64,000 bases of DNA from Euwallacea fornicatus (Eukaryota; Arthropoda; Insecta; Coleoptera; Curculionidae), in NCBI RefSeq assembly GCF_040115645.1, contig NC_089558.1, forward strand, positions 868,001 to 932,000, in the 5' to 3' direction. The translations under genes were made by a program, and so were the position numbers. Shown here one piece after another: positions 1-10,200 of this stretch. Below the pieces are notes generated by a model. That model made no database searches. It was not told the origin of the DNA and saw only the letters and a list, made by a program, of their open reading frames with translations. Each line of letters begins with the position of its first letter. Position 1 is the stretch's first letter.

Positions 1-499
1 ACAGTTTTTTATTCAGCTGCATTATATGAGTCAAATAGCTTGTACATTGAGTAATATCTCCGGGATGCTATAAAGTTAAAAAAGAGCTCAGAATTTATAC
101 TGAATGGGAGTCTTTATAGGATATCTACTTACTAAGTGGAAATCTTTGTTCATCATTGCTGAATAATTGAGGGGCCGATTTATAGGTAGACTTTAACGGG
201 GAATTATGCTACTTGGGAAAAATCATGAGCTAGCTGTTAAATGTGTAAAATTCTAATAAAAATAATTATAGAAAATGTAAATATAAAATGAGGTTAGTAT
301 TTTTAAAATTACCTTAATAAGGTGTTTTCACTTAAAATACATCCACATTGAAGAGGGTTTGGATCATTACCCATATTTCTCATCCTTTGCTTGGCTGCAG
401 AAAGACAGAGACAAAACGTTATCTTCATTGTTTGTACAGAGTGTTCTTATCTTGCTTTCCGCAGACAAGCACAGATGTCGCCACTGATTAAACAAGGAT
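1..499. other. Upstream flank, no gene seen
   Basis: No open frame, RNA gene or repeat could be supported here. The stretch lies upstream of the first noncoding Atrophin exon and probably contains its promoter, but no convincing TATA box is visible. The transcription start is unknown. Confidence 0.4.
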
Positions 500-739
500 G
501 ATAGAAATTTCAAACAAAGAAAGAAAATCGCATCGAGATTAAAATGGCCGCCGTAGATCGATAACTCCTCGGTGTGTTTTTAATAATTTTCCCTTAGAAT
601 TTCCATTGCAAAATATCAAAAATTGCGAGAAAATTGTGTGTAAAGTGCGTTTGACTTTGTCTAGTCGGCCTTCAAGTTTCGAGCTCTCCAAATCGGACCC
701 TACAGTGTAAATACGTGCGTTATTATGTAGCAATCCAAG
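500..739 (+). other. Probable 5' noncoding exon of Atrophin
   Basis: The right edge is a strong splice donor (CCAAG|GTGAGT, intron from 740). No long coding frame ends at it, so this looks like an untranslated first exon spliced to the acceptor at 7212. The left edge is arbitrary because the transcription start cannot be read. The exon holds AAAATGGCCGCC at 541-552, which matches the YY1/Pho-type core-promoter motif, then ATCGATAA at 557-564, close to the DREF element. The same ATG opens a six-codon upstream frame (544-564). The link to Atrophin is inferred from strand, position and the lack of any other acceptor with a gene behind it. Confidence 0.45.
544..564 (+). promoter_or_regulatory. 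Short upstream ORF (6 codons)
   Basis: ATG at 544 followed by five sense codons and TAA at 562-564, inside the probable Atrophin leader. If the transcript starts upstream of it, ribosomes would meet this ATG first. Alternatively the ATG is only part of a YY1/Pho-like DNA motif at the promoter and never enters the mRNA. Confidence 0.3.
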
Positions 740-3700
740 GTGAGTCCATTAATTTAATGGATGCTTGAAATTAGCATTTAACTTCTTGTTTTTGGCATTA
801 TAATGCAGAATTCTGTTATAGTAATACGAACAAAGGACCCTTTTCGGCCCACGTAACTCGTAGGGCTTCGAATCTATCCCAACGGTTAATTATTATCCAA
901 TTAGCATTACTAATTAGCGACTGTGTCCTGAGTGTATGTTTTGCCAGTAGTGGGGGCGCCAGTTAATTTGTCAAAATGTTTATGATGGTAATCACACAGT
1001 AATCAGCTTTTCATTATCCTTTCATTGTTCATTGTCTTCCGCCTTGTTTTCCGCGATTATTATGGGATAATTAATTATAATTTTGTTGGCCCCTTCTAGA
1101 AGGCAACAGTGAATATCTTCATTTTTTTTCTCTATCCATCTCTTTTCCACATGCAAGTAAAATGGGAAAACCATCAAACTCGAGTTTTCATGGCATACTA
1201 CCCCTCTGCAACAGTAAAAAAATTATGGGTTATGTTGGTACAGTTATTTTCGTATAGTTCTAAAACCTTCAGTAATGGGTAGTGTGCCTGTGTACTCTTA
1301 CTTACGAGTTTGAATCAAAATGTGTAATGATTTAAAAATCATTTATGTGAATAAAGCAGTCACGATTGTCAAAGATTGACGACAAAACAATGCTGAATGT
1401 GAGCGAAATTTGTACCTGTAACTGTGAATAATTTCATGTTATTTACGGTACCTGATACCTCAAAGATCTTCCTCTGAGTTTCAATACGTTTATGACCTGA
1501 AGAAGGTAAGAGATCTCTCTCAATTACCATGGCGATTTCAGCTGAGTAACTTTTTCAGAAAGTTTATAGCCAAGTGGGTTTATTTGTTTGCAAGAAGTGT
1601 GTGGAAGTCACCCTTACTTCCACTATGGACGTCCCCTTTTCTCATCTCTCTCTCTAAGCCCCATTAACAACCTCTTTGAGCAGCCCATACTCTTTTAACC
1701 CCGATTCAAACAGTGGCGTTTTCGTTCTTCAGAGCTGATTATTGGAAATAGGGTTGGGTGGTTTCTTTTTAATGGTTTTATATGAGGATAGGCAAAACTG
1801 GGGACAGAATGCGCATAGATATGGGTTCTCAAGATACTCCGTTAATTCTGGTTTTTGAATAAAATTTTATGGTGTCGTTGCTTCAGGCCTGAACTAATTC
1901 TATTTTAATATCCAGCGCAATTTTGGTTTTTAACAAACGGTTCAAGACTTGTTCATATTCTTCTACGCCACATGGTTTACTTCAGGTTAATTGCCAATAA
2001 CTAAAATAAATAAAACGAAACTAAAAATGTTTTATTCATTCTTCGAAAGTTATTGAACAGACGATTCGGAATATCTAATGGTATATATACAGGATGTTTG
2101 GTTAAAAAAACAACTTTATGTTGGAATTTAAAAGAGGCTGTGAATAGAAACATTAAAGTCAAATTCTTAAAAAAAAAAAAACTGCTGGTTGAACGTTTGT
2201 TTCATTTTCTATAATTAGCCACCAAAACTGTGTGGGTCGGGGGTGTTAAATTGCCTGAGAAATATTGGTGCTTCAAAGATTCTTGATTGAGATTTTTCTT
2301 AATGGCTCTGTTGTTTTCCCTAGTTCTTCATTCTCTATGCCCGTTTTTTCATTCCGGGGTTGTTTTGGAAAATTTAATGCTTTTCACTGGGGGAATTGTG
2401 TATCTACATAAAATAATTTTGTGACGGGGTTGCTGGAACCGGATAAATACGCGCGACCTTTTTGAGCATTAACCGCGGCACCCGGTCAAATACGTTATTA
2501 TTATTTTTTTGTGTATTCTGTGTTGCATATACGTGGTAATGCATTTTTTTCGGGGCGATCAGAGCAGTTTAGAAAACTTTGACGGTTCCCTGAGGGAATC
2601 GTGTTGATCCGCACTTACGTTGCCAGGTGCGTATTTGCATTTTTGATTTCTTTTAATGTGGCAACGTAGCAATCGCGCCACTCATCTATATCGGTTTATT
2701 AATGTCGGTTTGCTTAAACTATTTTTACCGCGTTTGCTTTTTTTTTTTGTTTTTTAAGTTTAGACTTGCGTTAAGATAGATTTGAGATCCATTACGTAAT
2801 TGTAACAGGTACGGTTACGGATAAGCTGTATTGATACACCGCGGGAACCGTGTTGATCAGCAACTACTGAAAACGACCGCACAGCAGGTACGATTTAATA
2901 AAACGCTTGTTGCAACGGAAAGGGGTAATGCAGAGAGGCTCTCGGGCCGCATTATTTTCCTTTGCAGCACCCCGAAAAGGATATCTGTTCACAACATTTG
3001 GGAAAATAGGTTCGTCAGTTATCGTCTCTAATCTTAACACACGCCCCCGAGGCAATAACATCGTGCGGAAAACCGCATTTAGGGTCACCCTCTTGTCAGA
3101 GACAAGGGATCCATCGTAAATAACCCGTAAAGTGTGACTTATTCGGTCTTTATAACTCCAAATCAATAGTCGGGCCTGGGGAGGGAAAGAGAGCGCCCAA
3201 AATAAACATTTCTCGGCGATTATCGCCTGCTCTTCTCTTCATTGTCATGTAAATGGACGATGATCTGTATTCAGTGCAGGCGGCACATGTAAATACACAA
3301 TGAGGATATAAAGGAGCCTTTTTTTGGGCTTTGGTTGGGGATCTGTCGCCTGCAATCTGCCACATCGATCAGTGCGAGCGCAAGACCTGGAAAACCCCCA
3401 AAAGAATCGGTGATTTTCACAAAATAGCCATCGAATTTAATTCCATTGTGAACCGTTAGTACACGACCAGGTAAGATTATGAGACGTTGAAATACCTCTG
3501 TAAATTAATGTATAATCCACTTTAAATGCTTATGGTAATCATGGTATTTTTAATTTCTAAAGAAGCTCGTTTTCAGAAAATCCCAATAGTCACAAGTGAC
3601 CACGCACACGTACACCAATCGGTTTCAATGAGATGGGGAGCTGCAGTCGTTAAATTTTAAAGGTCGATTTACTTGGCACACATTCGACTTCAAAAGTTTT

Positions 3701-4414
3701 TCGAGCCTAAAAATTATTAATCGCACTGCTGTTTATAATGATTAAACTGTAAACGACGTGTGAGGTGATTTAACTAAAGATGTTGCTGGGTACATAGCGA
3801 ATAGACAACACACTCATATTGAAACTTTCCGCTTCGTTTATCATCCACAATTCGCCGTTTTTGCTGCCAGCTCTGGGTAGTTTTTCAGTGTTAATTATGG
3901 TGTAAATTGCGGTAAAACTTCTGAACTTGTGTTTACTCGTTTCGCAGTCCATGTATGTATTAGTCTTTGGCCAAACTAAGCATTTGTTAGCGTGCAATTG
4001 CAAAAACTAACAGGCCATTAAGCGTGAATAATTGACGCAGAAACAGCGTGTAGCCTAGTTCAAGCAATTCGAAATGGTTCTGCACTTGGAAAATGTTCGT
4101 CATTTTGTCGGATTTTTGAAGGAGGCGCAATTTGTCGGTGGCATTTCTACTGTAATTTCCATGAAACCCCTAAGTTTTACAGTCGAGTTCGTGCATCACG
4201 TTGATGCGTTTGTGAAAACAAGCGACGTCGAGAACTCTTAATTGAGAACTTTATTCACCGCTTGTTCAGCACTGTGAAGGGAAATGTTTCATTGCTAATA
4301 GCAGCTGCGATCACAGTAAAAGATAGTGGTAGAGATTTTATTGCTGTAAAATTGTGTTTAAAAATACACCATTTCTGCCTGCGGACTGAAACGTCCACGA
4401 AGATGCCGCAGATG
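740..4414 (+). other. Intron 1 of Atrophin, first part
   Basis: Noncoding sequence between the probable first exon and the first Tc1 element. Every open frame here is short and shows no family resemblance. At 2093-2112 an ACAGGATGTTTGGTT motif resembles the terminal sequence of a mariner-like element, but no partner end was found. A possible alternative promoter and exon is listed separately at 3307-3470. Confidence 0.45.
3307..3470 (+). promoter_or_regulatory. Possible alternative promoter and 5' exon
   Basis: TATAAA at 3307-3312 is followed by an initiator-like TCAGTG at 3369-3374 and a perfect donor CCAG|GTAAGA with the exon edge at 3470. Together these could form a second noncoding first exon of Atrophin spliced to 7213. 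The TATA-to-initiator distance (about 60 bases) is too long for a standard pair, so transcription would start nearer 3340 or not here at all. This is inference from motifs only. Confidence 0.25.
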
Positions 4415-5832
4415 CAGTATAGGACAGAATTAAATTGACTATCGGTAAAAGTCGATAATTTCTACGTTAATCCAAAAACTGTTCAAAATAATTATTTAAT
4501 TGAGAAAGTTGATCATTTTTATTATAAAAAAAAGTGTAAATTCCCATAATCAGTTGAAATACATTAACGAAAAGAGAAATTCAAAATTCAACAATAATAG
4601 AATTGCTATGAATTTGTCGCTAACTGACCAATGTTTCGTCCAGTATCCTTTATTATCTATGACACTACGACGTCTTCTTGGCATGGATTCTATCGAACTT
4701 GAGACTATTGCAGGCTCAACAGATTTGCAAATTTTTTCAACTTCTCTGAAAAGTTCTTCCCCATTGCTGAATTTTTTGGTTCGTATCTTTTCCCGCAATT
4801 TCCCAGAGGTTCTCGATCAGACTGAGCTGGCCACTGCAGAGCATTAATTTTTTCATCGTTCAACCGCCGTTTTACGATTCTTGAAGTGTGTTTGGTGATC
4901 GTCATCGTGCTGAAAAACGTATGATAATGGCATTTCCCGATCGGCATGCGGTGACATCACTGTTTCCAATGTATTACTAAGTACATGAAACGATCCATTT
5001 TACCAATAATTCTATGTGCGCACCCCGACCGGTGAAAGCGCCCCGAACCATTACGTTTCCACCTCCATGCTTCACGGACTTGCAAACGTATCTAGAATCC
5101 AGCCTTTTTCCAATTGGACGATGAACATATTCAGATCGTTCAGTATCAATCGAATTAAACTTGCTCTCATCACTGGACAGCACCGTTTTCCAGTCTTTTG
5201 CAGACCAACGAAGATGAAGCTTCGCAAACTTTAGTTTAGCGTCCTTGTTTTTCTTTGATAGAAGCGGTTTTCGCGCTGGTCGATGGGCACGAAGTCCAAA
5301 TTCTACCAAACGTCTCTGGACCATTCGAGAAAACAAGTCAATATCGCCCAATTCAGCACATATATTAGCTGCAAACATCCAAGGGTTTTTCTCGATTAAC
5401 ATTTTTATTTTTCTATCAAGTCTCACAGAACTTTTTCTTCGTCTACCTCCTCCCTTTCAATTAGTCACAGTCCCTCGAAGGCGGATTTTTTTTATTGTGA
5501 GGATACTACTTGTTTTGATAAATTAAACTGCTGAGCAAATGTCTTCCGAACGGCATTTTGCACGGAAATTGGAAAGATAATATTTCAATAAAGCACCTCT
5601 GCATACTAAAATTACCATGGTCAGTTTAATTTTGTCGCCTTCCTCATCAGCCAAAACTGATAAATCTTCCATTAAAAAAAAATATATATATCAGTGATTC
5701 GGGTAAATACAAGAACTAATAACAAAGCGAATATATATGCTTTTTAATATATATATACATTTTTAAATTTTTAGTTTACTTCCCACTATTAGAAAAGAAT
5801 GATTGAAGTCAATTTAATTTTGTCCGATGCTG
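4415..5832 (-). mobile_element. Tc1-like DNA transposon, decayed
   Basis: A 1,418-bp element bounded by 26-bp terminal inverted repeats (4415-4440 and 5807-5832) that start CAGYATMGGACA and differ at three positions by eye. The right end is flanked by TA, the usual Tc1 target; at the left the equivalent dinucleotide is TG. The transposase runs leftwards: helix-turn-helix region, then SSDESKFN with the first catalytic Asp, then, after a frameshift, HTSRIV and a degraded WPAQSxDxxPxxNxW block. The element sits in intron 1 of Atrophin. It cannot encode an intact enzyme as read. Confidence 0.85.
4700..5470 (-). pseudogene. Tc1-like transposase, frameshifted
   Basis: The longest intact piece is 149 residues (5426 down to 4977) and contains the DNA-binding portion plus the first catalytic motif SSDESKFN. 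The frame ends at 4977. Homologous reading continues in another frame (4947-4705) through the region that normally carries the second and third acidic residues. There the expected SPDLNPIENLW motif is reduced to QSDREPLGNCGK. Intact family members are about 340 residues. The enzyme is therefore inactive, although the terminal repeats could still be mobilised in trans. Confidence 0.75.
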
Positions 5833-5845
5833 TATATGGGTTGAC

Positions 5846-6905
5846 AGAAAAAAGAGAACACCCCGTAAAAATGGTTCGTTTGTGCATTGTCAGGAATTTT
5901 AGGTAGTTTTTTGACTGTAGGAGGTACAAATCCACCTTACGGACCCAGAATATCGTTTATTGTTGTACAGTGCATCTAGAAAGTGTTCTTCAATTTGTCC
6001 AATACGCCTAGAAAGAGGAAGATCGCCACTAAGCTAAACCGAAGTTTAAATCCCGCTGTCAGCCGCAAGGAATAAAAGACCCAGGAAGGCGTCGAAGAAC
6101 TACGGGACCTAAAGATCACCGTTTGGGAGTTTTGACGTTAAAGGACAGGCCCATTGTGATACGAACCATTTACCTTAGCTTGCGCTACCGATTACCGTTT
6201 TTCAGCGACAAAAGCGATTGTGGTGGTGCAGTGGAACCTGAAATGGAACACTGTAGTTTTCGTCGACGAATTTCGTCTTGATGTGCACGATGGTCGGGGA
6301 AGAGAAAAAAGACGGAAGAAAGGAAGATGGAAAGGTATCAGACCGTAGGGATAAAGGCGTGGCATGCTGTAACTGGCGGTAGCAGGTCGTCTTTAGTTTT
6401 CATCGGACGCTGCATGATCGTTCAAGCGGAGAGCCAAAGAGTCTCGGAGCAGCTCTCCAGCTGTACCTCGGAATGCTATGCAATCCAGTTTTTCAACAAA
6501 ACTGTGTGAGCCTCGGGTTACCGTGGATCTCTTTCAAGACAACGAAATCAATTTGTCACCTTGGCCACCCCGATTTCCAGACCTATCACCAATCGAACAT
6601 GTCCGGGACATTGTCAGTTATCGGCTACCTCATTCCCCCTCCCCATGGGCGGCGTCGTAATGCGGTACGGATAGCCTGGAATGAAATTCCTCGAGAGCTG
6701 ATCGACGATCTGGTCGGATCGTTGCCTACACGTATCCGGGAGTGGGTAAGACAACACGGAGAGCGGGCACGTTATTAACTTTTTTTCGGGTTTTGACCGT
6801 CCTACTTGCCTGATCCCAAGACGATGTACTTATGTCAGCATAAGAAATCGCGCCAATCAAAAACGATTCGAATCAAACCATTTTTCACAGGGTGTTGTCT
6901 TCTCT
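5846..6905 (+). mobile_element. Second Tc1-like element, decayed
   Basis: Imperfect terminal repeats at 5846-5877 and 6875-6905 share the core AACACCCYGT followed by AAAAATGGTT, read inward from each end. Between them lies a rightward transposase broken in all three frames: a DEFRLDVHDG block near 6263-6293, a WPPRFPDLSPIEHVRD block near 6562-6610, and a C-terminal block ending GERARY at 6775. This is a different Tc1 lineage from the neighbour at 4415-5832. The two are only 13 bp apart and in opposite orientation, both in intron 1 of Atrophin. Confidence 0.75.
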
Positions 6906-7212
6906 ACTTCCACGCAGGATACCCGGCACTTGACTCATCATATTCTCTGAACGTAGCTCGTGTGTCGAAAGCCCTAGATAATTTTAGATCAATATGCAAT
7001 CGTGCAAGTTGGATTGGAAAAAAAGCCCGAGCGCACATGCAGCTTGAGTGCAAAACCTTCCAAATTGCGTTCATGCAAATCTTCCCGAAGATAATTGGTT
7101 ATTGTCATTGCCTTTGGTATATTAAATATCACAATAAAAAGAGAGAGAAAAAGAGAGAGTGAGAGGTAATTAGCAGCATTTCATGCAGTATTAATGACTT
7201 GATTTGTTCCAG
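6906..7212 (+). other. End of Atrophin intron 1
   Basis: Noncoding stretch between the second Tc1-like element and the acceptor (TGTTCCAG, last base 7212). It contains a short GA-rich run near 7138-7166. No gene is seen. Confidence 0.5.
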
Positions 7213-7266
7213 CAATACGTGGACTACCTCTAAAGTCTTTCAGCTATAGGCAAATCACGGAAGCAG
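7213..7266 (+). other. 5' untranslated part of Atrophin exon
   Basis: Exon begins after the acceptor at 7211-7212 and runs into the start codon at 7267. An in-frame TAA at 7231-7233 rules out an N-terminal extension through this exon. The protein encoded here therefore lacks an upstream BAH domain of the vertebrate RERE kind, unless another exon is spliced directly to 9277. Confidence 0.65.
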
Positions 7267-10200
7267 ATGGCGCAGACTCAGGGCGAAATCAGGGTGGGTC
7301 CCAGCAACCAGGTAAAAGATATTTATGTACGTTGACCAATCCGATCAAACACACGGTAACCGCCAAATTTTTACTTTTTTGGACTTTTCTCTTAGACAGT
7401 TGGGTATTGTCATTTAGTACTTGGCCAAGGAGGTTTTGCAGTAAGATTTTTGCACCATTTGACAGGCAAGAAATAACCCTCTTTACCTGTCAAAGCGGAG
7501 GAATCTCTTACTGCGAAGGCGCCTCTTGTAAATACGAAAAGAAAAAAAAAAACAAATTCCTAATTGGCATGACTTTGGAAAGAGCATGGTAGTCAAAGTC
7601 ACGACTAACGAGGCTGCGCCGAATTAACATACAGGTGACGTATCTTTCGGCCAGTAAGACTGTGTGTTTTGTAGGGTAGTCGATAGTCTTAACATTTTTT
7701 ATGCCCGGTTGTATACCTCTAGTTTGAGCTCCGTCTGCGGTTTAACTAGAGATTTTGTCCTTTGCCTTAATGCCAAGCCCGAGACGTAGATAAGTCCCAG
7801 GTCGAGTTTAACACTAGGGCATGCAACCCAACCTTAGTGTAATAAAGAAGGTAGTTAGATTTCGCAATATGTCAATGTGAGTGTCGACTAACATTTGGGT
7901 GTAATACTCTTTGTTGTAAATAAACGTAACGATAGGAGGAAATAGTAGTTAAGAGTATGAGAACTTCAAGCTCTAATGTCGTACTTTTGGAAATCTAAGG
8001 AGTGAAATGTAACTATTTTTGTGTTAAGGGAAAAAAGCATATCGACAGAACTTAAAGGAAAATCCTGGAACGTTGCAACCATTCGTTTATTAGGGCACTC
8101 CAGCTTCTAACTTTGTCGCACGTATGCGGCAATCGAATGGGTCGAATCGTTTTGCCCCGGCATTGAGCGCTTACGGATATCTGACGTTACTGAAAGCTGG
8201 TTCCCGTTCAAATTCTTCCGCATTTTATGAAATTTAAATGTGATTTTTTGTGACGCATAATGCTCTGTTTTCTAACGTTTTTTAAGTCCGAGTGACATCA
8301 TCTTTACGAATTAAAAAAAAAAAAAGAAAAAACTGCAACGATGGTGAGGGTGTCCAGTGACATGCCAGTTCTGTTTCAATGCTCTCCGGTGGGCGATACA
8401 CGTGGATTCTCTGCCAAAAGATGCAGCAGGCAACAATGTCTCGCGCAGGGCACCTCTTCATGTGTCACCTTAAGGCGGCCAGTTTTATGTCTTCGGAGGG
8501 TCCCACTTCGGGGAATCAGAAAAAAAAATCTAGTGGTGATTCCCTGGTGTTGTTACGGTGGTGGGGGCGATATTAACTGGAAATTGATGCATTGTACTTG
8601 CCTGCTGCTGCACGTCCTAGGAATAAATCTGGCCAACGAATATTCTTAGCAATTGAAACTGTGAATTCAGACTAAGGAATAGGCGATAGCCAGTTACGGC
8701 TAAAAGTTTCATGTCTTCGCATGATAATCTGCCAAAATTGAATTATCCCCATTAGTATTGTAGGTATTTGTTTATACTCGCCTTTTTCGAATTACACACT
8801 CAGTAATTTGACTTTCCGTGCCAGAATTTTTATTGTGTGTATTAATACTTGGACAACCTATCCAGTATTTTTGCAAAATACGTTCAATAGAAAGCTGATA
8901 TACCAGAAACAGTATCAGTTTATTGTGAGTCTAAACAGCTCATAACGCATAATGTAACGCTCACTATAGAAAGTTGACTTTGTGGTGACATCTGTTATCA
9001 TTTATACAGCGTATAGCATATATACAACAAAGAAAGTCCATACATTTCCAACTTTCTGCACAATTCCCGAGCATTACGTCATAAATTTTGCGCTGTATAA
9101 ACGCAACGATAACTCATAATTAAATCACATTTTTATGTCACCATTTATTTAACCACCTTTCAGAAGCGCCAAATATATTTACTTTGTAAATACCTGTATA
9201 CTTAGCTGGGTTTGTAACGTAATATAGGCTTTACGTAATAGACTGTAATCTCTAACATCATCACCATGCTCATTAGGCCCGCCTACCTGAATATAGGCCA
9301 GGAGTGCCACCAGAGCAACTCCCCCCGGATCCGGAGGATACTCATATTCGAGAGGAATTGCGGTTAGTTACAGCTCCCTCTCTACCAATTTGTTTGTCAA
9401 ATATCCCATTCATAGATGGGTCCCCGCCATGACCATGGACTCGGATCTCCTGATGTACCTTCGAGCCGCCCGAAGCATGGCTGCTTTTGCGGGAATGTGT
9501 GACGGAGGTTGCCCCGAAGACGGAGCTAATGCGGCATCGAGGGACGACACCACCATTAATGCCCTGGATGTGGTAGATTATATCTAAAAATATGAATTGA
9601 TAAACGTTTTAATGTTTCGGTGCTTAGTTGCATGACTCGGGTTATGACCCAGGAAGAGCTTTGCAAGCGTTGGTCAAGTGTCCAGTTCCTAAGGGAATTG
9701 ATAAGAAATGGAGCGAAGAGGAGACCAAGAGATTCGTCAAGGGTCTGAGGCAGTTCGGCAAAAACTTTTTCCGGATTCGCAAAGATCTGTTACCGCATAG
9801 AGATACAGTAGTTTATAAAAAACAAATATAGCTAATTTTTAACTAATTTAATGGTCTTGCAGCCGGAATTGGTAGAATTTTACTATCTCTGGAAGAAAAC
9901 TCCAGGAGCAAACAATAACCGACCGCACAGGAGGCGCAGGCAAGGATCTTTGAGACGCATCCGGAACACCAGAAACAGTAGAGGAGGTACGGCGGCTGCA
10001 GGTAAGTTGTGGTTATCCAGGTTAGAGGTGGCCACTGCAAAAAATGCTCATATTCAAGAAACTTACTACCAAGCAATTTTACTCCTAACCTCCTCAAATG
10101 AGTACTAACCCTTAAATGCATGTTTCGTAGGAAGATTATGAGCATTACACGTCAGCGACAAATAATAGCTTTTCAGTAGAGAAAACTCATCTTGATTGTT

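Noticed and set aside
8341..8649. 102-codon frame in an Atrophin intron, considered as a missing BAH-domain exon
   Set aside because: No BAH motif, no consistent splice phases, and the start exon already carries an upstream in-frame stop.
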